This document shows positions 45,513-53,914 of a stretch of 64,000 bases of DNA, piece after piece. Position numbers and translations under genes: made by a program. Below the pieces are notes generated by a model. That model was not told the origin of the DNA. It saw only the letters and a list, made by a program, of their open reading frames with translations, and did no database searches. How positions within the stretch are numbered: position 1 is the first letter of the stretch; each line of letters starts with the position of its first letter. This DNA is from an uncultured Bradyrhizobium sp. Its GTDB lineage: Bacteria; Pseudomonadota; Alphaproteobacteria; Rhizobiales; Xanthobacteraceae. The DNA is taken from assembly GCF_947648125.1 (NCBI RefSeq), contig NZ_CANSMR010000014.1:1-64000 (forward strand), written 5' to 3'.

Positions 45513-46103
45513 ATGCGCCGCCTGATCCCGCCGCTCGCCTTCGCCCTCATCGGCCTGATCTTGTTCGGCCAGGGCGCCTATATCCGCGCCAAGGCGCTGC
45601 TTGCGCAGGTGCTGCTGGAGCGCGCCTTCGCGCAGAGCATCACAACCGGACATCCCGTGAAGCCGTGGCGCTGGGCCGATACCTGGCCGGTCGCGCGGAT
45701 CGAGGTGAAGCGCCTGCATGCTTCCGCGATCGTGCTGGCCGGCAGCAGCGGTCAGGCGCTGGCGTTCGGTCCCGGCCATGTCGAGCAGAGCGTCGATGCC
45801 GGCGAGCCGGGCACCGCGGTCTATTCCGCGCATCGCGACACCCATTTCCGGTTTCTGAAAGATGTCACGATCGGCGACGAGATCGACGTCACGAGAAGCG
45901 ACGGCAGGATGTTTCGCTACCGGGCCGATCGCAGCGCGGTCGTCCGCTTCGATCAATCCGGCATCGATCCGCTCACCGACCGGTATGAACTGGTGCTGTC
46001 GACCTGCTGGCCGTTTGACGCGCTGACATCCGGCCCCGAGCGTTATCTGTTGCACGCGACCATGATCGACCCGGATTCGAGCCCGCTCGAATCGGGTTCC
46101 TGA
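45513..46103 (+). CDS. Class GN (Gram-negative) sortase
   Basis: The 196-residue transpeptidase has an N-terminal membrane anchor (LIPPLAFALIGLILFGQGAY) and the sortase catalytic triad H107 (YSAHRDTHF), C165 (LSTCWPFDA) and R177 (SGPERY). It cleaves LPxTA-like sorting signals and attaches the substrate to an acceptor. In Gram-negatives the acceptor is unknown. The family fits TIGR03784 (from memory). ATG 45513 is chosen over TTG 45504 because AAGGA (45499-45503) is at a suitable distance. Its dedicated target is the gene immediately upstream. Confidence 0.92.
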   Translation: MRRLIPPLAFALIGLILFGQGAYIRAKALLAQVLLERAFAQSITTGHPVKPWRWADTWPVARIEVKRLHASAIVLAGSSGQALAFGPGHVEQSVDAGEPGTAVYSAHRDTHFRFLKDVTIGDEIDVTRSDGRMFRYRADRSAVVRFDQSGIDPLTDRYELVLSTCWPFDALTSGPERYLLHATMIDPDSSPLESGS

Positions 46104-46271
46104 TCCGCATCGATTTTGCGCCTGCCGGGATATTGCAAGCGATGCCCTGACTTGCAGCAGCGTGAGTTGCTACCCCCTTCCATCGGCCATAAAAACAATG
46201 AAAAATCACGTTCTGCGGTGATCCGCCGTGGGCCAGAGGAAACAAGTAGAACAAGGATAAGGGCAGGCTCC

Positions 46272-48494
46272 ATGGAAGCTTTCGCAGGCACCGCGTCACA
46301 TTCGTCCCGCAAATGGGCACCGCCCGCTGACGCCAGCGACATCGTCAAGAGCATCCATGCGATGCTGCACCCGCGCAACATCGTGCTGGTCGGCGCCACC
46401 GACAAGCCCGGCAACTACGCCGAACGGATCTGGAACAACCTCATCAAATACCAATATGCCGGCGGCCTGTTTCCGATCAACGCCAAGCGCGAAACCATCT
46501 GGGGCGTCACCTGCTACAAGGATTTCGCCAGCCTTCCCGAAAAGCCGGACCATGTGCTGGTGCTGGTGCCGGCGCGATTCGCCGTGCAGGTGATCCGCGA
46601 CGCGGCCGCCGCCGGCGCCCGCTCGGCAACCATCGTGACATCCGGTTTCAGCGAACTGCAGAATGAAGAGAGCCAGCGGCTCGCGGAGGAGCTGAAGCAG
46701 GCGATCAAGGAGACAGGACTTGCGGTCACCGGTCCAAATTGCCTCGGCAATCTCAGCGCCGGCGAGCATCTGTTCACCAATATCGACGACCGCATCGTCA
46801 CCATGGAGCCCGGCGCGGTGGCGATCGCCGGCCAATCCGGCGCGATCGTGATGGCGATCCGCCAGGCGCTGGAGGATCGCGGCGTCGGTGTCGGCTACAT
46901 GGTCACGACCGGCAATGAATCCGGGCTCGAGACCCCGGACCTGATGAGCTATTTCGCCGCCGATCCGAGCATCCGCGTCATCGTGGTCTATCTCGAAGGC
47001 GTCAGGAACACAAAAGTGTTCCGCGAAGCCTGCAAGGCTGCGCGCGCTGCGGGCAAGCCTGTGATCGCGCTCAAGCTCGGCGCCTCCGAAGGCGGCCGCG
47101 CCGCCGCGATGGCGCATACCGGCGCGCTCGCCGGTTCGATCGAGACATTCGATGCGATCTCGACCCGCGAAGGCGTGATCCGCGTGCGCGGGCTGGATGA
47201 ATTGATCGAGACCACCGAGTGTTTCGTCCATGCCGATCCGCCGAAGGGCAACCGCCTCGCCGCGGTGTCGCTGTCGGGCGGCAAGCGCGGGCTGCTGATC
47301 GACGCGTTCTATTCCGCCGGCCTGAATTTCGCGCCGCTGAGCCCGAATGCATCGGAGCAATTGGCGAAGATGCTCGGCCCCGGCAGCATCGTCGGCAATC
47401 CGCTCGACGCCGGCTTCGCCGCGGTGGTCGACCCCTCCGTCTACATGAAGTCGATCAAGATCATGATCGACGATCCCGACACCGACATCGTCATCATCGA
47501 TGCCGAGCTGCCGAAGGCGCCGCATGAGCTGCGCGAGCGCAATCTGAAGATCGTCAACGAGATGGCGGGCCAGGCCAACAAGCCGGTGATCTATATCAGC
47601 GCGATGTCGATCGGCTTCACCGAGTTCACCAAGGGACTGCGCAAGTCCCTGCCCGATATCGCAGTCATGCAGGGCCTCGACCGCGCGGTCGGCGCGATCA
47701 AGTCGCTGATCGAATATGCCGGCCTGCGCAAGGAAGTGCCCGACATCGTGTCGAGCTCGAAGGCGTCCGCACGCGCGGTGCTGGAGAAGACGCTGAAGGC
47801 CGCCAACGGCGCCGCCGCGCTCGACGAGGTCGCCTCGAAGCAGCTGCTCAAGGCCTACGGCATCCCGATCTCGAAGGAAGACGTCGCGCAGACCGCGGCG
47901 GAGGCGGTGAAGATCGCCAAGGCGATCGGCTTCCCGGTGGTCGCGAAAGTTGTCAGCCCCGATATCCTGCACAAGTCGGACATCGGCGGCGTGGTGCTGA
48001 ACCTTGCCAACGCCGCCGAGGTGAAGAAGGCGTTCAACGACATCACCGCGCGGGTGAAGAAGCTGAAGGGCAAGCCGAAGCTCGAGGGCATCCTGATTGC
48101 GCAACAGGTCAAGGCCGACCTCGAGCTCGTGGTCGGCGCCTCGCTCGATGCAGAGATGGGCCCCGTGGTGCTGTTCGGCACCGGCGGCGTCGATATCGAG
48201 CTGATGAAGGACGTTGCCCTTGCTGGCGCGCCGCTCGATGCCACTGAAGCGAAAGAGCTGATCGCCAAGACCAAGGCCGGCGTCAAGCTGAAGGGCTATC
48301 GCGGCAAGCCCGCGCTGCACGAGGCATCGGCGGTGAAGGCGCTGGTCGGGCTCTCCAACCTGATGGCCGACGCCAACGGCCGCATCGCCTCGATCGACGT
48401 CAATCCGTTCCTGATCAACAGCAAGCTCGGCCTCGCCGTCGACGGCCTGATCGTGCTGAACAACGCCGCTGCGAACAAGGCAGCGGGACATTAG
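46272..48494 (+). CDS. NDP-forming acyl-CoA synthetase (acetate-CoA ligase family, alpha-beta fused)
   Basis: The 740-residue fusion starts with a CoA-binding domain (HPRNIVLVGATDKPGNYAER), continues with succinyl-CoA-ligase-like domains containing the phospho-His region AMAHTGALAGS, and ends with an ATP-grasp domain (KQLLKAYGIPISKED and FPVVAKVVSPDILHKSDIGG). It interconverts acyl-CoA + ADP + Pi and acid + ATP + CoA. ATG 46272 gives the usual N-terminus; the frame is open from 46116. Such enzymes are often found with aromatic/acyl catabolism but the substrate is open. Confidence 0.9.
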   Translation: MEAFAGTASHSSRKWAPPADASDIVKSIHAMLHPRNIVLVGATDKPGNYAERIWNNLIKYQYAGGLFPINAKRETIWGVTCYKDFASLPEKPDHVLVLVPARFAVQVIRDAAAAGARSATIVTSGFSELQNEESQRLAEELKQAIKETGLAVTGPNCLGNLSAGEHLFTNIDDRIVTMEPGAVAIAGQSGAIVMAIRQALEDRGVGVGYMVTTGNESGLETPDLMSYFAADPSIRVIVVYLEGVRNTKVFREACKAARAAGKPVIALKLGASEGGRAAAMAHTGALAGSIETFDAISTREGVIRVRGLDELIETTECFVHADPPKGNRLAAVSLSGGKRGLLIDAFYSAGLNFAPLSPNASEQLAKMLGPGSIVGNPLDAGFAAVVDPSVYMKSIKIMIDDPDTDIVIIDAELPKAPHELRERNLKIVNEMAGQANKPVIYISAMSIGFTEFTKGLRKSLPDIAVMQGLDRAVGAIKSLIEYAGLRKEVPDIVSSSKASARAVLEKTLKAANGAAALDEVASKQLLKAYGIPISKEDVAQTAAEAVKIAKAIGFPVVAKVVSPDILHKSDIGGVVLNLANAAEVKKAFNDITARVKKLKGKPKLEGILIAQQVKADLELVVGASLDAEMGPVVLFGTGGVDIELMKDVALAGAPLDATEAKELIAKTKAGVKLKGYRGKPALHEASAVKALVGLSNLMADANGRIASIDVNPFLINSKLGLAVDGLIVLNNAAANKAAGH

Positions 48495-48501
48495 GTTCAA
48501 T

Positions 48502-48587
48502 CGTCATGCGCGGGCTTGACCCGCGCATCCATCTTCAGCAGCAAGTCATTTCCAGATGGATTGCCGGGTCAAGCCCGGCAATGACAA
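48502..48587. repeat. Palindromic REP-like element (type E)
   Basis: CGTCATGCGCGGGCTTGACC / GGGTCAAGCCCGGCAATGACA with GCATCCATCT / AGATGGATTGC inside. It lies between the convergent ligase and serine-protease genes and probably terminates both. Confidence 0.75.
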
Positions 48588-48593
48588 CCGTTG

Positions 48594-49355
48594 TCAAAAG
48601 CTCGCGCCCCACTGCAGCGCGGTCTGCATCACCCAGTCGCGATAGAGCGTGAGCGGCGTCACCCCGGTGATGCCGCCGCAGCCGGCGGTGCCGTTCGGGC
48701 CGGTGGACCAGCTCACGACGCCGACGATGACTGGCCCACCTTGCTTGTCCTCGAACACCGGTGCACCGGAATCGCCGGTGCAGGCGCCGAGCCCGTCGCG
48801 CACGCCCTGCCCGACCGGATCGACCAGACGGATCTGCAGCGTGCCGGGCTTGCCGCTCGCGATCAGGCCGGCGACGCGAATGCTGCCGCCGCTTTTGCCA
48901 TCGCCGCGCACGGTGACACCGACGCCCGCGACGGTGAAGCGGCCGCCGACCTGGATCGGAATGTTGGGCATGCCCAGCACGGCCGGTGCCTTGCCTGCGG
49001 CTGGGACCGCAAGCTGCAGCAGCGCGACATCGGCGGTCGCCACATGATTGGTCATCGCCTGCATCCGAAAGCCGGGATGGATCGCAACCGTCTTGACGTC
49101 CTGCAGCTTCGGTTGCCGGTCCGGCCCATAGTCGACGATCTTGTAGTCGGCACCGGGCTGCACGCAATGCGCCGCGGTCAACACCACCTTCGGTGCGATC
49201 AGCGCACCGGTGCAGAAATTACCACGTGAGCCGACGATGGTGACGACGGCGCGCGCGACGCCATCGGTCGACGGCGCGCCACCGCCGACGATCGCGAAGG
49301 CCGGCGTTGCCACCAACAGGGTCAGAAAGGCTGTCGCTCGAATCAATCTCGTCAT
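48594..49355 (-). CDS. Secreted trypsin-like serine protease (S1 family)
   Basis: The 253-residue protease has a Sec signal peptide (LIRATAFLTLLVATPAFA), then IVGGGAP directly at the predicted mature N-terminus, as in trypsin activation. The triad is H63 (TAAHC), D109 (ADVALLQL) and S196 (TGDSGAP), with Cys pairs around FCTG/AAHC. It acts outside the cytoplasm. The IVGG sequence right after the signal peptide suggests it may be active without a propeptide. Its gene lies next to the PatG-like locus but on the other strand. Confidence 0.9.
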   Translation of the reverse strand: MTRLIRATAFLTLLVATPAFAIVGGGAPSTDGVARAVVTIVGSRGNFCTGALIAPKVVLTAAHCVQPGADYKIVDYGPDRQPKLQDVKTVAIHPGFRMQAMTNHVATADVALLQLAVPAAGKAPAVLGMPNIPIQVGGRFTVAGVGVTVRGDGKSGGSIRVAGLIASGKPGTLQIRLVDPVGQGVRDGLGACTGDSGAPVFEDKQGGPVIVGVVSWSTGPNGTAGCGGITGVTPLTLYRDWVMQTALQWGASF

Positions 49356-49790
49356 GGAACCCTGTCGATCTGCCTGAACCTAAGCACATGCGAGGCGCGG
49401 CATTGCGTCGCTCACGCCACATCTCCGAACACGCAATGTTGTACAGAGCATCCGCGCCCACACGCGTCAATTATCTAAATATCTAGCCGTCGATGACTAC
49501 GGCGTTGAAGTCGCCTTCAGATTTCCTGCATCGCCATCGCGCGCACGCACCCCGTTATCGTCTTGTCGCGATATGCAACACATCAGATCGGGGGCTGCGC
49601 AATTCGCGACGATGCTCTAATGTGAACTGCATCTCTTGATCCGGCGCGCATCGACGCCGTAATTTTGATCTGACAACAATACAACCTCTGGCAGCGCGCC
49701 GCATACTTACCTTCATGACTTTCTGGATGCCGGTGCCGTCGACCTACTGACGGCTTTCCATCCGCCATTTCGTTGAGTTCGAGGATAATC
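49356..49790. other. Divergent promoter region, no gene seen
   Basis: About 435 bp between the serine protease and the LuxR-type regulator, locally AT-rich around 49470-49490 (AATTATCTAAATATCTAG), which suits promoter activity. No convincing coding frame or repeat. Confidence 0.5.
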
Positions 49791-50465
49791 ATGAGGATCG
49801 CGGTCGTCACGCCGATCAGGCTGTTCAGCGAGGGGCTCACCTCGAGTTTCCAGAACCACGCCGAGTTTGCCGTCGAGGCGGCGGTCGCCGACCTTGCCGG
49901 CCTGCGCGCGACCCTCGAGACCAGCAGTGTGAGTGTCATTCTGATCGACGTCACGCAGGGCATAGATCTTGACGAGGTGCGCGTGATTGCGAGCGAGCAT
50001 GCGGAGATCGCGCTGGTGGCGCTCGGCCTCAACGAGGACCGGCGCGACGTGGTCCGCTGCGGCCGGGCCGGGTTCAGCGGCTACATTTCCCGGAATGCCA
50101 GTTTCGACGAGCTGTGCCGTGCACTGTCGGACGTGGCATCGGGGCGGCTTGCCTGCAGCGCCGAGATTTCCGGCGGCTTGCTGCGCGCGCTGTTTTGCAT
50201 GGAGCGTCAGACGGATACGATCGATGCGGACCAGGGCCTGACGCGCCGCGAAGGCGAGGTTCTCAAGCTCATCGGGCAAGGCATGTCGAACAAGGAGATC
50301 GCGCGCGATCTCAATCTCAGTCTTGCTACCGTCAAGCATCACGTCCATCACGTGCTGCAGAAGCTCGGCCTGCCGCGCCGGGCGCAGGCGATGCGGCGGG
50401 TCCGCGAAGCGCCGTGGATCGCATCATCTGCGCCGGCTCTCGATCGCCGCCACGAGCTCGACTGA
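49791..50465 (+). CDS. LuxR/NarL-type response regulator with degenerate receiver
   Basis: The 224-residue protein has a receiver-like N-terminus (MRIAVVTPIRLFSEGLTSSF) and a C-terminal LuxR HTH (LTRREGEVLKLIGQGMSNKE, then IARDLNLSLATVKHHVHHVL). The receiver keeps an Asp in ILIDVT (D53), but the acidic pair normally after the first strand is replaced by VTP and the conserved Lys by Ser/Arg (GYISRNAS), so phosphorylation may not control it. No histidine kinase gene is adjacent. ATG 49791 is preceded by GAGGATAATC. It is upstream of the PatG-like protease and may regulate it. Confidence 0.88.
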   Translation: MRIAVVTPIRLFSEGLTSSFQNHAEFAVEAAVADLAGLRATLETSSVSVILIDVTQGIDLDEVRVIASEHAEIALVALGLNEDRRDVVRCGRAGFSGYISRNASFDELCRALSDVASGRLACSAEISGGLLRALFCMERQTDTIDADQGLTRREGEVLKLIGQGMSNKEIARDLNLSLATVKHHVHHVLQKLGLPRRAQAMRRVREAPWIASSAPALDRRHELD

Positions 50466-50815
50466 CACCAGCGATCTGAATTCCGCATTCGACGGACCGC
50501 AACGCGCGCACGCGTTGGTGCGCAGATCCGCGCGGCTTTGCACGCATGCGTGCGTACCACGCCGTGCGATCGATCCCGACTAAATCCTTTGATCGATCTT
50601 TCGAGGCGCAACATCGATCTCATGGATCGGTCGATCCGTATCATCGGCCCGATCCTTTCTGGTCCACCGTGGCGAATAGGCCTTTCGCAGCACACCTGCC
50701 ACAACAGCACCAACGCAGCGACATGCCGCTCTTTTCGTTCGCTGCGCGGTCGCAGATTGCCATGGAAGACGGATCGGCTGCACGATTTCGCAGCAGACAG
50801 GCCAGGATCGATTTC
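50466..50815 (+). promoter_or_regulatory. Leader region of the PatG-like protease gene
   Basis: About 350 bp between the regulator and the proposed protease start. A frame continuous with the protease is open from 50546, so an N-terminal extension cannot be excluded, but that segment has poor codon bias and no motif. Other small frames here have none either. A promoter is expected; none was assigned. Confidence 0.4.
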
Positions 50816-53272
50816 ATGAATCCAGTTGCCGACATCACTGGTCTGGCCGCCTTGTGGCAGAGAACGTCGGGTGGCGACCCCGCGGTGAAGATCGCGATCA
50901 TCGACGGTCCCGTCGACCTCACCCATCCTTCGCTCAGGCAGGCGCGCGTCGCCATGGGCGGCGAGTTCGTCGCGCCGTCTTCATCGATGATCCAGTCCGA
51001 GCACGGCACCCATGTCACGAGCGTGCTGATGGGCACGCCCGACAGCCCGGTGTTTGGCGTCGCGCCGAACTGCAGCGCCACCGTGTTCTCGATCTATCGC
51101 GAGAATGCCGCCGGGCAGATCGAGCCATCCTCGCAAAGCACGTTGGCGCTCGCGATCAACCAGGCGCTGGCGGTCGGCGCCGACATCATCAACATCAGCA
51201 GCGGCCAGCAATCCGCGACCGGACAGGCCGAGCGCATTCTGCTCGACGCGGTGCGCGCCTGCGAACGCGCCGGCAAGCTGATCGTCGCGGCAGCCGGCAA
51301 CGACGGCTGCCGCTGCGTCCAGGTGCCCGGCAGCCTCGCTTCGGTGCTTGCGGTCGGCGCGTGCGATCTGGCCGGCAATCCGCTGCCGTTCAGCAATTTC
51401 GGCGATGCCTATCTCGAGAACGGCATCCTCGCGCCGGGCGACAACATCGCCGGCGCCTCGCCGGTCCGCAATGTCAGCCTGCGTTCCGGAACGAGTTACG
51501 CGGCCCCGATCGTCACCGGCGTCGTCGCGCTGCTGCTCTCATGCCTGCGCCAGAACGGACGCAAGGCCAATCCGCAAGCCGTCCGTGCCGCGCTGCTCGA
51601 AAGCGCGGTGCCCTGCGTCAACGACGGCAGCGCCTCGCGCTGTCTCGCCGGACGGCTCGACATTCCCGCGGCTGTCGCCGCCCTGCTTGGCGAGCAGGCG
51701 GACGCCGTCATGCCGTCGGGTGCCACGGCCGCGCCTCCCCGCTTCTGGCGAGTGTTCGCGCGCCCTTTCGTCCAACCGTCATCCGCCGCTCAGCCAACTG
51801 CAACCAGAGAGGGTTCCATGGGAGATCTATCAGCAATGCCTGCACCATCGGCTCCACGCATCTTCGGGCCGGACGGCTCGGTCCTGCGAAGCAGCGCCGG
51901 GATCATGCCAAGCGAGGCGCAGCCCGCCGCGTCGGCGGCACCTGCGGCCATGGCCGTCGCTGTTGATCACGGTGTCGCCGCCGCACCGATCGCGGCACCC
52001 GCGCCCTATCCGTATCACGCCCCCCATGCGGGCGGCGACATGGTCTGGATGCCGGCACCGGCACCGCAGATGGTCATGCCGCCGATGATGATGCCGCAGA
52101 TGGCGATGCCGACGGCCGGCATGGTGCCGCAAACCTGGCTGCAGCCGCAGCAGCTGCCCGCGCTGATGCCGAGCAATGCGCTTGCCGTCGCAACGCCCCA
52201 GGCGCTGCCGATGTACGAGGCGCCCGCGGTTCGAACCAGCGGCGAGAAGAGCTGCGGCTGTGGCGGCGGCATGCGTCCACGGGGCGCGACGGCCGAGTCC
52301 ACCGGTCAGCTCGCCTTCCCGATCGGCCGGCTGTTCTACGATTTCGGCAAGGAAGCCCGCCTCGATTACTTCGTGCAGGCGATCGCCAACTGGCGCGACA
52401 GCCTGATCGGCCGCGGCGATCCAGCCTTCGGGCCCGAGCGCGACCACTCCGGCGATACCTCGGCGCCGTACAATCCGGCGATCATGGCGCGCTATCTGCT
52501 GAACCAGGCCGAAGGCGAGACCGCGACGCCGGCCGGCGCCGGCAACAACTTCCCGGACGCCGACGCCATCACCTGGACGATGACGATCGATTCGATTCCG
52601 ATCTATGCGATCAAGCCGCTCGACGTATTCGGTCTCGGGTTCTTCGCCGCGCTGATCCTGGCGCTGTGGCATCAGGAGGTTTCGCACGACGATCCCGCGA
52701 CGACCCGCACCGTGGTGACGGCGACGGCGGCCGCCGCCGACGCCGATGCGCGACCGACGACGCCTCCGGCATTCCCGCCGCGCGGCGGCGTCGCGCGGGT
52801 CTCGATGGCCGGCTGGGTCGACAGCACCAACACGACCAAGCTGCTCAACGGCACCGTCGTGCCGACGCTGGTGACCGATTGGCGCGGCTTCTACCAATGG
52901 GATCTGTTCACGCTGTTCGGGCCTCTCCCCTGGCCGGACGGCGCGGAAGGCTTCCTCGAGCGGATCTACAACGAGTTCCGCAATGTCGGTCTCTCCCCGC
53001 AGGACCGCGCGCTGAACTATTCCGCGATGAATGCCTACAACACGCGGAAGATCTTCATTGACGCCGCCAAGAAGGGCTTGCGGCTCGACACCGTCGAAGT
53101 CGACCAAAGCGTCATCTGCCGGCCGGACTCGGAATGTCACGACGTGACCTACCGCTTCTTCAACCCGACGCAGGTCCTGACCCAGGCGCGCGAAGTCTAT
53201 CAGTACACGATCGACGTGAGCGACGTGGTGCCGGTGGCGGTCGGACCGCTGCGGCAGTGGCAGGTCTATTGA
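50816..53272 (+). CDS. Subtilisin-like protease of the cyanobactin maturation (PatA/PatG) type
   Basis: The 818-residue protein begins ADITGLAALWQRTSGGDP, the usual start of PatA/PatG-type S8 domains. The triad is D30 (IAIIDGPVD), H63 (SEHGTHV) and S227 (SGTSYAAP), with the oxyanion N162. Residues about 290-490 form a Pro/Met/Ala-rich linker that holds CGCGGG (480-485). The C-terminal third (about 495-818) resembles the PatG C-terminal region: GRLFYDFGKEARLDYF, IYAIKPLDVF, FLERIYNEFRNVGLSPQDRA, ALNYSAMNAY and IDVSDVVPVAVG. There is no signal peptide. I choose ATG 50816 (AGGA eight bases upstream, family-like N-terminus); 50723, 50762 and 50546 are alternatives. In cyanobacteria this family cleaves and macrocyclises modified precursor peptides. 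Three small genes follow. Confidence 0.85.
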   Translation: MNPVADITGLAALWQRTSGGDPAVKIAIIDGPVDLTHPSLRQARVAMGGEFVAPSSSMIQSEHGTHVTSVLMGTPDSPVFGVAPNCSATVFSIYRENAAGQIEPSSQSTLALAINQALAVGADIINISSGQQSATGQAERILLDAVRACERAGKLIVAAAGNDGCRCVQVPGSLASVLAVGACDLAGNPLPFSNFGDAYLENGILAPGDNIAGASPVRNVSLRSGTSYAAPIVTGVVALLLSCLRQNGRKANPQAVRAALLESAVPCVNDGSASRCLAGRLDIPAAVAALLGEQADAVMPSGATAAPPRFWRVFARPFVQPSSAAQPTATREGSMGDLSAMPAPSAPRIFGPDGSVLRSSAGIMPSEAQPAASAAPAAMAVAVDHGVAAAPIAAPAPYPYHAPHAGGDMVWMPAPAPQMVMPPMMMPQMAMPTAGMVPQTWLQPQQLPALMPSNALAVATPQALPMYEAPAVRTSGEKSCGCGGGMRPRGATAESTGQLAFPIGRLFYDFGKEARLDYFVQAIANWRDSLIGRGDPAFGPERDHSGDTSAPYNPAIMARYLLNQAEGETATPAGAGNNFPDADAITWTMTIDSIPIYAIKPLDVFGLGFFAALILALWHQEVSHDDPATTRTVVTATAAAADADARPTTPPAFPPRGGVARVSMAGWVDSTNTTKLLNGTVVPTLVTDWRGFYQWDLFTLFGPLPWPDGAEGFLERIYNEFRNVGLSPQDRALNYSAMNAYNTRKIFIDAAKKGLRLDTVEVDQSVICRPDSECHDVTYRFFNPTQVLTQAREVYQYTIDVSDVVPVAVGPLRQWQVY

Positions 53273-53280
53273 CGCGATTG

Positions 53281-53300
53281 CTCCTCTGCGTCCGGAGGAG
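53281..53300 (+). terminator. Small hairpin just after the protease gene
   Basis: CTCCTC (53281-53286) pairs with GAGGAG (53295-53300). Short and without a U-tract; it may attenuate. Confidence 0.35.
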
Positions 53301-53333
53301 ATCAGAACGTGGCGCGAATTAGCGTCACGTGGT

Positions 53334-53365
53334 CCAGGGGATCGACGCGATGAGCGATCCCCTGG
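53334..53365 (+). promoter_or_regulatory. Strong hairpin in the leader of the 64-residue peptide gene
   Basis: Perfect 11-bp arms CCAGGGGATCG (53334-53344) and CGATCCCCTGG (53355-53365) with a 10-nt loop. A weaker pair (CGTGGCGC / GCGTCACG, 53308-53329) lies just before. It could be an attenuator, a transcript-stabilising 5' stem or an operator. Confidence 0.6.
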
Positions 53366-53446
53366 GCGACGTCCAGCGACGGCTGCCCCGGTCGGTGCTC
53401 ACCTCCTGGTGTTGCCGTCAATTCAAACCGAAAGAAGGAGCTGAAC

Positions 53447-53641
53447 ATGTACGCAAGGAACGACTTTGAGACCTTCGGCAGCGTGCGTAGCCCGATCCAG
53501 TGTGAGGGCATCGAGCGCGGTCCGAAGCGGATTGCTGAAGTGGCGACCAATGGGTCGGTCAACCCGCAGGACTGGGGCGATATCCTCGGCGGCATCGCGA
53601 AGGTGGCCCTGCCCGCCCTCGGCGGCGTACTCGGGATCTGA
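53447..53641 (+). CDS. Small peptide gene (64 residues), candidate precursor or effector of the PatG-like locus
   Basis: A GAAGGAG site six bases before the ATG makes this a well-supported start. The product has a charged N-terminal half (MYARNDFETFGSVRSPIQCE) with one Cys at residue 19, and a C-terminal half that turns hydrophobic and Gly-rich: DWGDILGGIAKVALPALGGV, ending LGI. A hydrophilic leader with a hydrophobic, GG-containing core is the layout of many bacteriocin/RiPP precursors. I do not recognise a family. It follows the protease gene by 174 bp and is flanked by perfect hairpins on both sides. Confidence 0.7.
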   Translation: MYARNDFETFGSVRSPIQCEGIERGPKRIAEVATNGSVNPQDWGDILGGIAKVALPALGGVLGI

Positions 53642-53650
53642 TCGCCAAAC

Positions 53651-53677
53651 GTGGGGCCCGACGCTGTCGGGCCCCAC
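53651..53677 (+). promoter_or_regulatory. Perfect 12-bp-stem hairpin between the two first small genes
   Basis: GTGGGGCCCGAC (53651-53662), loop GCT, GTCGGGCCCCAC (53666-53677). It begins 9 bp after the 64-residue gene and has no U-tract. As an intercistronic stem it could protect the upstream peptide mRNA or cause partial termination, giving more peptide than downstream product. Confidence 0.7.
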
Positions 53678-53698
53678 CCCACCCTCGAGGAGGCCGAC

Positions 53699-53878
53699 AT
53701 GATGCAGAAATCCACCGCCAGGAGTCCACAGCAACAGCAGCAGAACGGTCGCCGGATCGAGCCCTCCGGCAAGATCGTCGTGGGGTCCGTCGTGAGCCAC
53801 GCCTCGCTGCTCGCCGCGATCAGCGATCGCAACCCAATCATCGCCAAACGCACGACATCCGACGAAGAGAAATCCTGA
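53699..53878 (+). CDS. Small Gln-rich peptide gene (59 residues)
   Basis: A GAGGAGG site (53687-53693) lies 5 nt before ATG 53699, with a second ATG directly after. The product is MMQKSTARSPQQQQQNGRRI followed by EPSGKIVVGSVVSHASLLAA and a charged tail (KRTTSDEEKS). It has no Cys, membrane segment or known domain. Tight spacing and strong ribosome-binding sites argue that it is real and translated with its neighbours. Its function is unknown; it may be a second peptide substrate or a partner of the protease. Confidence 0.6.
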   Translation: MMQKSTARSPQQQQQNGRRIEPSGKIVVGSVVSHASLLAAISDRNPIIAKRTTSDEEKS

Positions 53879-53914
53879 GATCGTCGTCATCACCGAACCT
53901 ATGGAGCCGATGCC

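Noticed and set aside
46296..48500. 734-codon minus-strand frame opposite the NDP-forming synthetase
   Set aside because: Antisense shadow; the plus strand encodes a complete three-domain enzyme.
53350..53469. 39-residue plus-strand frame (with SWCC) overlapping the start of the 64-residue peptide gene
   Set aside because: No ribosome-binding site; its start lies inside the loop of the leader hairpin and it overlaps a better-supported gene.
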